NCBI GenBank assembly: GCA_030272585.1
Contig: BSYQ01000013.1
Location: forward strand, 2,542,001-2,606,000
DNA: 64,000 nt
Direction of reading: 5' to 3'
DNA from: Bryopsis sp. KO-2023
Taxonomy: Eukaryota; Chlorophyta; Ulvophyceae; Bryopsidales; Bryopsidaceae
Shown: positions 37,701-49,700 of the stretch, in pieces
How the letters are laid out: the number at the start of each line of letters is the position of its first letter
Position numbering within the stretch: position 1 is the first letter of the stretch
Program-made: the position numbers and the translations under genes
The notes under the pieces: generated by a model
Seen by the model: the letters and a program-made list of their open reading frames with translations, nothing else
What the model was told of the DNA's origin: nothing
Database searches by the model: none

Positions 37701-40700
37701 CTGAAAACTTTCTGCTAGCGGAAAATAGAAGATGTCCTATTTCAGAACACCCATAATAGAAGAAAAGATCAGCTACCGCTGTACCAAACATTTCTTCAAT
37801 TCACCACTATCACTCAGCCTACTAAAGAAGAGTTCCATGGACCTATTGGTCCCTTCAAAAATCTACATCTTTTTCTGACCTGCCAAGCAAGGCTGCCACA
37901 GAAAAATACCTTGCCAAGACACCTAATATCTGCCCTGCCAACAACAGAAAATGATCTGCCACTGATCTATAAAAAGACTGATATTCTGTCACTTGTCCCA
38001 CCAAACAACAGAAAATAATCTGCCACTAGTCTATTATAGAACGAAAACTTCATGTCATTGACATTCTTCTGAGAATAACCTGCCACTGGTCTATTCAGAA
38101 ATCAGAGCAAAATACCATAGGGTTCATCAAGAAAAAGACTAGACAACCCTTCAACAGAAACACAAACACTATACCTCCACCGATCAATAGAAGAACTGAA
38201 AGATGCCTTAGCTTTCTGCAAGCAACTCTCAACAAGTTCTGATCTGCAGTTCTTCTTATTTCAAGTTCAGAAACGACTCTGAAAAATTCCCTCAAGCTAT
38301 TGTGCAATCACTGAAACACCTGTAAATGTTCCCACAATCACAATCAGCCTTAATGTGGCAAGTGACCCTGATGTACAAACATCCAAAATATGTATGCACA
38401 ATCACATCAGAGCTGACCTGACCTGCCACTGAAACCAAGAATTTTTCCACTGCAACCTTCAACACTCTGAAATGATAAGTCACCACTACTGCCCAAATCC
38501 ACTGAGCCAAGGATAAATCTCCACTAACAAATGCACAAATCCAAGCAAACAAGGAGGAACTCCTGATCAGAAAAATCCTAACTTCTGATCGATAAAGCTG
38601 TCAAATATCAACACCAGACTTTTGAAAGAATATATCAAAACTTCCTGAAAAATCTGCCTGGTCTCAAAGACTCTTTCCAGAATTTTCACCACTGACTTGT
38701 AATCAATCAAAGCCTTTCAGAACATCTCCCTCACTTCAGCCTGAAAATTTGACTGCAACTCTGAAATCCTTTATAAAGTGATCAAACATCTTTTCCAGAA
38801 TGTGTACTGCAATCAGAAGATCATAGATCACCTGATCCTGAAATCAATCTGAAGCTCACTACTTCTAAAGTCACTTCAATCAACCAACGAAATGATCAGA
38901 TCGCTCAAATGTAACCCTGCAAGCACGTAACACTCTTGCATCTCGCGTCTGCGCTCAACTTACGCTCAACCTGCGCTCAACCTGAGTCAGTTAAGCGATG
39001 CCTGCATCAATCGCACTCACTGCGTACACTGCAACTCTTCCTGGTCGCAGCAACTTAATGTGTGCTGCGCACTTCTCACTCTCGCATACAACCTGCCACG
39101 TTCTGTGCAAGTCCATCCGATCCTGCACCTTGTGCCGACCTTGCACAGAGCTGCGCGTTCCTGCGTCAGCTGCGCGATCCCTGCATCAGCTGCGCGATCC
39201 CTGCATCAGCTGTTCCTTCAATCGACACGCAGTCCCAACATCGTCTGCGAACTTCCATCAAGAGCTGCACAGTTCCATAAACACTGCGCAGTCCCTGCAT
39301 CCTGCATAGGCTGCCCAGCCTGCATCTGCGCGAAATGTCCCATCGACATTGCAATCCGCTGCACGCAGCGTAATTCTGTCGTCTGCAGTGCAATTTCGCA
39401 TGTGCAGCGCTTTCCTGTGGCTGCTGCGCGTCACATCATCCACTTACGCAGTGCCAACATTCGCTGCGCACTTCTAGCAAAACCTGCGCACGTTCTGTCT
39501 GCGACGCAATCCTGCACGCGGTACATTTCCATATTCGCTGCGCAACCTTGTATCAACAGCGTAATTCCACATCTGCGGTACAACTCTGCATCTGCGGCGC
39601 AATCCTGGATCTGCTGCGCATTCCTGGATCTGCTGCGCAGTTCTACACCTGCGACGCAATCCTCCAAATGCTGCGCCACCCAACGTCTCCTGCGACGCTG
39701 CATAGTCGTGCTGCGCTTGACAATGCTGCGCGCCTGTGTGTAAGCTGCGCTTCTACATACTCCAATGTATTGCCCTGCGCTCTACACATCACTTCTGCGA
39801 AATCTGTCTGCCGCAGTGTTCTTACACACACTGCGCCCATTCTACTCCTGACGCTGATTCAGCGACTTTCCTTCACACAGCACACTCGAACACTCCAATA
39901 GATAACTGCAAATCTGCAAAGCACTGGCGTTTGTCTGCCTTGCAAACCTCTGCTTTGCACTGTGCTGTGTGCCTGCCAGTGTCCTGCGCCTCTGCGCCTT
40001 CTCACTGCGCGCCTGCCGCGCATACTGCTGCCTCTGCAGCCTGCCAGACTCGTTTGTGATCTTGTCACAAGCCTGCTCCGAAACCACTGTAACGACTCTG
40101 CCCTGCAGATCGCTTTTTCTGCTTCAATCCACTGAAGACTGCGACCCTGCCGGTCTGCCAGTCTGAACTGCCGTTCTATTGAACGACCATGGGAGAGACA
40201 CTTGAACCTAGCAAGGTTCAAGGGCGAGATCAGGTTCCAAACTAAGGTTAGGTTAAGTTACAAGAATGTCCAAGCCCCAACAACTTATACCGTTTCTTCC
40301 AACCCTGATCCAAACTGATCCTAAGCCATAACATCAGTCTGCATCAGTGTTGCAGACCATCAAACTACCAAGTTCCTTTCAGTCCCCTTTCATGACATGC
40401 AGCCTCAGACACCTTGCACGGTACTGCGGTCCTGAGTCTGCCACCTAAGACCTTCTAGAACCTTGTGCCTGCCAGCTCTGCAGCCCACGTTCTGCAGCGC
40501 TGTCAGCACCTGTCTGTCGTCAGCCAACCTGTCCGCCCGACTACTCTGCCACTTCGTCAGTCTACCAATCTGCTGACTACCAGTCTATCAGTCTGCAGGT
40601 CTAAAGGACCTGAACCATTCTTGCTTCTGCAGAATCATAGCAGTCAACCTGCAGCCTAATCTGTCAGCCCAATCACTGCCAGTCTGCAAGCCTGCAGGTC

Positions 40701-43700
40701 TGCCTGAATCTCCTTTGATTCTGCCGAACCCTTACAGGGTCAGATTATTTGCTGGTGGTTGTGGATCGATTCACAAAAATGATCAGACTCATTCCAACAA
40801 AGCAGACAGTTACTGCTGCAGGGGTAGCAGATTTGTTTTTCCAACATGTGGTTCGTTTCTTTGGATTGCCTCAAGAAATTGTTTCTGATCGGGATAGTCG
40901 TTTCACTAGCAATTTTTGGAGGGCTCTTTGGAAGAAGGCAGGCACTCGGTTAGCAATGTCTAGCAGTTATCATCCTGAGACAGATGGTCAGACTGAGCGA
41001 GCTAACAGAACAGTGCAGGAAATTCTGCGCAGTTATGTGGAACCTGCAGGCACAGACTGGGATATGCATTTGGATGCTGCAGAATTTGCATACAATTCCA
41101 GCATAAATGCTACAACTGGGTTTTCTCCCTTCTATTTGATGAATGGACAGCAACCCAGGACTCCTGCAAGTGCTGTAGCTGCTACAGCTTGCCCTGCAGT
41201 GGATGATTGGTGGTCTACTTGGCAGACTGCATTGCAAACCTGCAGAAGGAACATTGCTTCTGCTCAGGCACGTCAACGCCAGGGGGCGGACGAAAACAGA
41301 AGGGGAGGGGGCTTTCAGCCGGGCGACAAAGTTTTTCTCGCCACAAAGGACTTACCCCTACCACAGGTGTTGAGCAGGAAATTGACTGCAAAATACTGTG
41401 GACCTTTTGTAGTTCTGAAGAGGTTATCTGAAGTTGCAGTCAGGCTGAGGCTGCCAGGTCATTGGAAAATTCATAACACCTTCCATGTGTCCAAGCTGAA
41501 ACCTGCTTTCGAAGATCAGGAGGGCAGCTTTCCTGACAGGGAGGCACCCAGGTGGCAACCTGAGCCTGAAATGGTGGCAGGCCAAGAGGAGTATCTGGTT
41601 GACAGGATTCTGGCAGATAGGACTGTCAGGGGCAAGAAGCAGTACCTTGTCAGGTGGCAGGGTTATGATCAATCGGAGGACACCTGGGAACCTGCCAGAA
41701 ACTTGCGAAACGCACCGGACAAGTTACGTGAGTTTGAGATAAGAAGCTGAAAGGACTAGATCAAGCAGAGGTGACAGGTTGATGTCTGTGACAGACTGAA
41801 GCAACCTCTGACAGAAACGGAAATAGGTGTGCAGTATACTGGAGTTGGAAACTGTCTAGCAAGTTACGTGCGCAGAGCAAGAAGAGAGAAAGAGGAGCCT
41901 ATCGTTCGGAAAGGAAAAAAAAAGAAAAAAGGAATCAACATGGATCAGCAACCAGCAAACCAGGCCGCCCTTATTGTCTCAACCCCCGCCAGCAGCAGTG
42001 AGCCAGCAGAGGCTGCCCCTGTGGTTATCCCTGCGGCAGCGGTGGAGAAAGCCGACGTGATCAAAGGGGCAGATGAGGTTGTGGCGTTTGAGGAGGCTGT
42101 GCAGGTCCTGCGGAAGAGGGCAGTCGACGTTGCGGAGTTGGAAAGGCTGAGGAGCAAGTGTCAAAAGGTGGAGCAGGAAAAGTGGAAGCTGCAAGGGTCT
42201 CTGAGTGCTGCCGAGAGTGAGCTGAAGGCGTGGCGAGAGTGGGCGAAGAAAATGCCGGTAACGCGGTTGGATTCCGAAGAGGAGTTGTCCTTCGGCTTCC
42301 TGGACACAGGGCTCCCTGAACCAGAAAAACCTGCAGCAGACCAAAAGAGTGAGATGGAGACGGCGCTGAAAGAAACGGGACGTGGCTGTTCGCTTTGCTT
42401 CAAGACGGCGAGGTCTCTTGGGGCACCAGTTCGGGAGCTTCCATGTGGGAAGCACAGGGTATGCTGCAGGGACCTCTGTGTCCAGAGACTCTGGTACGCG
42501 CCAGACGTAACGGTGGAGAGAACGAACCCAGACGGGAGCTTGGAGGTGGTTGGACGACTCAGCGAAACGCGAAAGGGGGTCTCGGTGGATGCGACGAAAG
42601 AGTGCGGGCTGTGCCAGCTGCGGGAGCACACGGTCATGGCGCCGAGGGTGCTGACGTCCTTGCGGATTGCGGTCATCAGTCCACCCCTGCCAACGCAGCC
42701 AGCCTCCCCGGGACGAACCAATCGTGACTGCGTGCCACTTCGAGAGATCCGCTGGAGTGTGCCCGCGCTTGCGCCAAAGAGGGGCTTGAAACGTCCGGCG
42801 ACCTGAGGCAGGAATCGACAGGAGGTGTGACCATGGGAGTGGATGATTGAATGTGGTTTGCTCAGGGGGTGCAGTGAAAGAGTTGGTGATTTGGGGCTGT
42901 CCAGTTTCTGGTGATCAGTGTGTTGGAAGTGGAATTTTTCAAGGGCTGTCCAGTTTCTGGTGATCAGTGTGTTGGAAGTGGAATTTTTCAGGCAGGGTTA
43001 AACCCTTAGGGCTGTCCAGTTTCTGGTGATCAGTGTGTTGGAGGTGGACAAGGATCTTTTTTGCAGTTTCTGGTCAGGTTGAGATGAAAACTCTGAAGTT
43101 CTTCTGCAACCTGTTTTGGTTATGAAAATGGTTCACCTGTTGATACATTGCAAGTCCAGCAGGGGTAAAATGTTATTGCTAGAGAATTCCATATTTGCAA
43201 TCTGAAATAAGAGTTACTGAATTAGCCAAAGGGAGAGTAAAGAATTGCATGGTGACCTTTGAGGGAAGTCCAGTCAAATGGGTTTTTATTATACAGAGTT
43301 TGCAATGGATTGGGTAATCAGGTGACTCAGGTATTCTGCAGGAAAAGGGGGTTTTTGTTTGCCAAGAAGTTTTGGTGTCTCAGCTGACCTTGTGGGCTGT
43401 ATGAAAATCTTCTAGGGAAGGCAGAATTAAACTGACTATGATTTCCTTGTTGCTTTGAACTTTTTATAAGGTAGTTTTTCTGGATTTTCTGGGTAGTGCA
43501 AGATGGTGACAGAAACAAACACTTCAGGTTGTAATTTTCCAGCAAGGGTGTTACCAATTGATTTTTCAGGGTATTTTGGGTTTCTATTGCATTAGGACAA
43601 TTTCCTGACACAGTGTTTTTGAAGAACTGTTTTGACTTCCTTATTAACATAATCACTTTTGAAACCCATTTTCTGTGGAAGAAAAGTTAAAAAAAAAAAA

Positions 43701-46700
43701 AAGTTGACATCCAAAAAGGGGCAAAGGTTGTTATTATAATCTCTTGGGGCAGTAAGGGACTACTGCCAACTAGATGGGGAGGAATGTAAGGATTCTACAG
43801 TTCAGGGGAACTGTCAGATCCTCAGTTCAGAGAACTGGCAGACCTGCAGTTCAGGGGAACTGACAGGCCTGCAGTTCTAGGGAACCAGCAATGCTGCAGC
43901 CGGTTTGCTGCAGCAGGGCGGAACCCTTAGATCTGTGAATGGGGGCTGACAGCTCAGCAGACGCTTTTCTGCAGGGCTGGCAGCTCAGAAGGTTTCAGAC
44001 AGGGGACCTGACACTGAGGCAGACTGTCAGGTCATGTTGATGGATAGGACCTTGAACGATCAGTTTGGATCAGAGGTGCAGCCTAGGGTATTTGGGCAGC
44101 ACCTCAGGGTATTCTTGTAACTCGATTTTGGGGTTGAACACTCTCTCTCTCCCGCTCTCTCGTGTCAGAACTTGTTGCAGCCTTCTAGGCTGTTGTTTCA
44201 GGCTGGCAGACTACTTCAGAGTCGCAGTCGCAGTGCAGTCTTTACACCCAAGATTTTAACGTGTTCCGCTTGGCTTAGTGCTTACCGTAGTATAACTTGA
44301 TATCGTGTGGGACGGTGTTCGAATCCTACTCGGTTCCCTTGGGTTTTGGTTTCGTCTTCGTACAGGAGATGTGTGGAACCCGTTTTAATCTGTTTTAAGC
44401 CACTAAACTATCGTGGTGCGGTGGCTTAGAGTATTAGAGTATATGGTTATAGTCTTTAAGGTTGTGGGTTCGAATCTTAATAGGTTCTCACGAGTTTGGG
44501 GGTAGAATTGGGTTCCGTTGCAACGGTTTTCCGTGACATGATCGGGGATCGGAACAGTCGGTCTCCGGTGTCGGATCCCTAGTATGGAAAGAGTTGCCAT
44601 ATTGAATTCTTTGTTGTTCTTAATCGATGTTACTCTTCAGGACCACCGCCACTCCCCAGAGCGTTTGCGAGTGTGGCCTTCCTTTGTTCCATCTCTCCGG
44701 GACCGTCCTCACGCCCGTGAGAAGGATCTTCTACTTCGGCGTGAAGTCCGTCCTTCGCATCATGCATGGTAGCTATGCATTTTGCGAGGCGATGAGATCC
44801 TTCTCGGTGAAGTCCACCCCTGTCATGCAGATATTGGGAGATTTGCTTCCCGACGGGGTGGATCTTCAGGATATCACCACCGGCCTCTATGAGGTCGGTG
44901 GTGACTATTTCGGCCTGGGGACAGGGAGGCGCCGCAATTACTCGATCGGCGCCTTCTTTATCAGATGTGGTGAGCTGATATATATGTATATATTGGTTGT
45001 TTCTCGTTCCTATTGAGGTGATTGATGTGAAAAAACAATGGTGTACTGAAAGTTTTAACGTGTGTTCGAATTTTTTCAGACGACCTCCATGACTCCGTCC
45101 GGATGCAGGTGGAGAACCACTACCCCATTGCCCTCATCCCCGGTCCAAAGGAGCCCGAGAGCTTACAGGGAGTCCTGCGGTTGATTGTGCAGGACTTCCT
45201 GAAGCTCATACCTGGTGGGCCGGGGATGAGGTTGAGGGGATGGTCGCCCCCCGCCACCGGATCCGTTGGACCCTTGACGCGTTCTGACAGTGTGGAGCAC
45301 TGGGCGTTGCTGTCCAGTGTGACCGGTGATACTCCTTGGCTTGCGAAAGTCGAGTTAGCACGCGGTCACACTGGACGCAACGCCTGTCCTGACTGTCATG
45401 GGACTACGAGCGTCGTCACCACTCGCTCCGGGGTCACTACTCACAGGTGTGAAGATACGTGATGTTGATCCAGTTGCCTTGGTGAACCTGATACACAGTT
45501 ACGTGGAAACTGACGTGTTCGTCATTCATGTAGGTACATGGGGTATCTTGCGCCAACCAGGCGTTCCGAGGAGGACATGAGCGAGCTTCTGACACTCCGG
45601 CCGGGGCAGGTGTGTCCTTGTTGTCCTTGTTTTTATTATTGTTTTTGCGACTTCTTCGTTATTCTCTCTTCTTTGCATAAAGTGATCTCATGTTTTTTTT
45701 TAAGTCAGGAATTTCTCGGTAATTTGATCCTATTTGGTGTTTTTATAGGACCCCAACTGGACGCCCATCGATCGTGACACGCACAGGACACGTGAGGAGT
45801 ATCTGCACTTTGCAGCGCTCGCGGACACGTCTGCCTTGGACCCCGTCGCTGCGCATGTCCGCGGACGATCGGTTCTCCACGACCTTCCGTACTTCGCACC
45901 GGAAGTACTGAAGGTCGTGGGGGCCTCTCATTTGATGCTCTTTGGCCTCGTCAAAGACTTCTTATACGAGGTATGTGTGTTTCTCTTGCTTATGTTTGAT
46001 ATATATTATGAATGCAAAAGGCTATTAATTGTGTTGTTGAAACCACAGTTTTTATAGAGTAAAGTTGTTCCCCACTCACTTCCTAAATACACAAACTCAA
46101 ACTCGACTAACATCCCTCAGCCAAGCGGCGCTTTGACTTGCGCGATCCACATGTGTGACTGAACCGCCCCATCCGATCCCAATGGTTTTACAGTGGGTTG
46201 ATCGATAGTAACATATGTGTGATTGCCAAGATCCGGAGCCGTCTCCTTGGAGCTTCGCGGCGTGCAGACCTCGCCCAGTACCGGAGGGCACTTGCCGGCG
46301 TCCGACTCCCAACAGACTTTGGGGGTCTGGTGATCGACATCTGTGCTGACAGGAAACAGCACACGATGTACGATTACGCGTTGCTGGTTCGGTGAGTTAA
46401 TTCTTCAATAAGAAAGTAAAATGTGTCTGAAACGAAACAGGAATACCAAAGGTCTCACTTTCATGTACGCTGTACGTGTAGGAGTTATGGGGCTTTCGTG
46501 TTCCATTCCTGCCTGCATAGAGACGAGTTCGTGGCGTGGGACCAGCTCTGCACTGCCGCCACCCACTATACCTCCCACCGAGCCATGGCTGGAGCTACCA
46601 TGGATGACTGCATCGAGAGAGGCCGTGTGATTCGGGACACGATGTTCCAGTATGCTCGGTGAGCGACGTTGTGCGGGTGGAAACTTTGGCGATTTCGTTT

Positions 46701-49700
46701 ACTGTCATGAGGTTTTCCTTGTTCTTTCGATTGCGACAATACAAAGGCGACGATTATTCAGTGAATAATATTCACGTCTTAATTTTCACGTTTACAGGAA
46801 CGTCCAAACCCTTTTTGGGGCGGGGATGTGCACCTTTAACCTGCACAAAATCATTTGTGTGGGTTATCGGCAGGAGAGCGTACGTGGGGCGATTTCACGT
46901 TCGGGGGAGTCGTGGGTCGAGCGAGCGGTTGGACACATCAAGCGGGTTTCCGCGGGACGTGTCAAGAGATGTGCGGGAGAAATGATTGCAAACGATGTTC
47001 TCTCCGACATGTGAGAACTACAGCCAAGTCTCCAACACTTTCGTATGCTCAAACTAAGAGAACCCAAGAAAAGCAGATAAACATGTTTGTACTATTCCTG
47101 TCTTTATGTTTTCAAAGTGTTGAACGATTCGATTTGTGGTTTTAAAGGGCGTTGAGGGCAAACGCAAACATGCTTTCGCAAGACGAGCAAAGTGTGGTGG
47201 ACGCTATCATTACTCCCCCGCCGAGGAAGCCGTTGGACACCATCACCACCCTGGAGTACACGTTTTCCTTCCTCCCTCGACCTGTATCGGCATCGGACAT
47301 TCGGACATTCGTGGACGCCATTCGGGAGGCGATTAGGACGTACGTGATTCCGCAGAAGCTTGTTGAGTTATAATTGATTGATTCCAAACGGGACGATGCA
47401 CTAATGTTACAAAAACCTCCCAGAACCCTCCATCAAACCCCCACTCATTGATGGGACCCTTGACTAATGTCATTAGGGCGAGGCACCAGGGTTCTTGAGC
47501 TATAGGATCTCCTATTGGGATCCTATGGACCTTAAGCTCTGACTAGGCTATCACTAGTGCCCATAGCTAGTCTGTAGCTCTAGCTAGTGCTTACTAGACA
47601 TCTCGGTGATCACTTGTAACAACTAAGCTACCATTGATGTGTTCGTAGGTGGGGCTTCTCTCTTCCGGGGTGGACGGTGGGCGACCTGCTGCCATACGCC
47701 ATCCACCGGACTTTCCGGGTCACTCGAGACACGATCCAGGGACGCGAGGAGTTTTTTGCGACTGGGTGGTCCTCCACGGAGCGAGGTATTAACCTTAAAC
47801 CGTGTTGCACACTCAAATTTTGGTAAAGGGAATCTCCCCAAGAGTGGTATATTACCTGCTATGAGCTATTGTTTTAAAATGTTGTGTTTTCCAGGTGACG
47901 ACTCGACGTGTCTTTACGTCGAGTACGAGGACGACGAGGGCAGGAAGACGATGTACGGGGGACACGTCCGTGCCTTGTACACTGTCCGGGATGCTGGGTT
48001 CGGACGGTGTCCCCCTCGGGTCGTTGCGATGGTGGACCTGTACCAGCTCGTCTACGTGGATGCTCGATTCAGGCAGGGTCGTCCGGTCAGGCTCACGAAC
48101 TTGTTCAAGACGAGGGGGAGAAAGCTTGAGGGTTATCCGGTGCTCTTGGAGGACGCCTTGTCGAAGCTGATGTGTTTGAGGGAGGGCCAGTCGAGATATT
48201 ATTGTTTTTACACAGGGGTTTGATGTTGGGTGTTTCGTTCTTTCTTTATTTTCATTTTTGTCCTTTTTTGTGTTATAATCCGACGGCCGTAACATTTTGT
48301 CTATGTTCTTCAACATAACGATCACGAAGCTACACTTGAAGCCAACACTCAGATAAACTTAAAGTCGCAAGTCATCGATGAAGCCAATTAGTAAGGAGAT
48401 CAACCACGAAGAAGAAACAAATATGGAACATTATCGGACTCAAGTGACCCGAGTTCAAACCCCACTCCTCCCACTTAACGACCCACAATACCCATGGAAA
48501 AATCCCTCTTCCCCAAGCCCCGCTTCACGAAAACTGGGCGTCCCTTCATTGTCGTGAACTCCATGCAGACGTCAAATCCGGCCGTCACATCATTCGACGT
48601 CGTCAGACATGCGCATTTTGACACGTGACTAAGGTTTTCAAACTTTTTCTGTTCGCCACAATCGGGTAAGCGAAGGCTTCTGGAAGAGCGCCACGCTGGG
48701 GTCGGCGGAAAGGTATTGTTTCACTGTTTCAGGTATGGATCCCAGCCACCAGAATCTCTCCCGAACACGAGAACTCGACGACAGGGCCCATCACTTCTTG
48801 ACACCTCACAGCGTCGGTTTCTTATGATGGCCGTTGCAAGGTACACAATTGAAAGTGGACTTCGTGTGACAAGTGGTTTTATGGTGCTTCCAGGGGAGGT
48901 CACAGTCGGAAGGGAATCGGAAGCTGAATGCAGTTGGGTGCACCGAGCAGCACATTTGAACAGGAGAAGAAAAAGATAAAGTAGATGGAGGAGGAGTTTA
49001 AACAGGGAAGGAGGAGGAGGGATGCGGAGATGGCCGGAATGGAAACGCAAGTGCGACTGGCCAAGTACAAATCCAAGCTGAGGTGCGAGCCGCCGTCGAA
49101 CCGCCGTCGAACTGGTTCCCCCAGATTGATCACCTTCAAATATCCAGAAGCTGTAAGCCACTCCAAATAAAAGATATATATAAATAGACCTGGTCAGCTT
49201 TGCCTCCATGTGTCTATGTTGCAACAGTTGAACTTGAAGGTTCAGTCTGTTCTACTTTTTGCATTACAGACACCAAAAAACAAAGAGAGGAGAGAGAAGT
49301 CCACCCCTGGAGGTTCCACCCCCCCCGGCTGAAACTGATGCCGATGATTCGATGATCTCCGGAATGTATGAAGACTCTGTTTTGAATTGGCATTTCGTTT
49401 TCACATTTCGTTTTCACATTTCGTTTTCACATTTCGTTTTGCATCACATTTCAGGAAATCGAGACCATCCGACATTTTCAAGGTGGGAAATTCGGTATGT
49501 GTCAAATCCCCCCCCCAAAAAAATAATGTTTTTTTTCTGGAAAAGTTGCTGATTGGCTTGGTGGCTGTGGTGCGACTTTTCTTTTTTTTCCTCAATGTTT
49601 TATTTCTTTTTCTCGATTTGGCAGTTGCGATATTGAAGCAAGGAAATCCAGGGTCCACAGAGTTGGCACAGGTTGATATTAAAAGATATTTAAACCCGAC

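Larger units (their letters stand above)
31544..40736 (-). mobile_element. LARD-type non-autonomous LTR element inside the chromovirus integrase
   Basis: A 9,193-bp insertion with two 649-bp LTRs (31544-32192, 40088-40736) that look identical, ends TG...CA, target duplication GGGTC at 31539-31543 and 40737-40741. Primer site TGGTTTCGGAGC and purine tract GGGGAGGAA show minus orientation. No gag, protease, RT or integrase frame is found in the 7.9-kb interior, so it is a large retrotransposon derivative. The 45 bases before its 3' LTR (GGCAGTAAGGGACTACTGCC and on) are the same as in the host chromovirus, and 35750-36520 is a decayed piece of the same pol linker. It therefore descends from, and was probably moved by, a related chromovirus. 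Confidence 0.93.
26082..44246 (+). mobile_element. Ty3/Gypsy chromovirus, interrupted in integrase
   Basis: Two 462-bp LTRs (26082-26543, 43785-44246) beginning TGTAAGG and ending TTACA differ at one base that I can find (ctgcttc versus ctacttc). The 5-bp target duplication CCCAA lies at 26077-26081 and 44247-44251. Order: LTR, primer site, leader ORF, gag, pol, extra RING-like ORF, triplicated 3' repeat, purine tract GGGGAGGAA (43776-43784), LTR. Without the inner insertion it is 8,967 bp. Integrase ends in a chromodomain, which in this family targets insertion to heterochromatin. Inserted in intron 3 of the CACTA B transposase. Confidence 0.95.

Noticed and set aside
39060-39743. 227-codon plus-strand frame rich in Cys and Ala
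   Set aside because: It is generated by the TGCGCA-rich leader of the inner LARD element, which runs on the other strand; no start context or domain.
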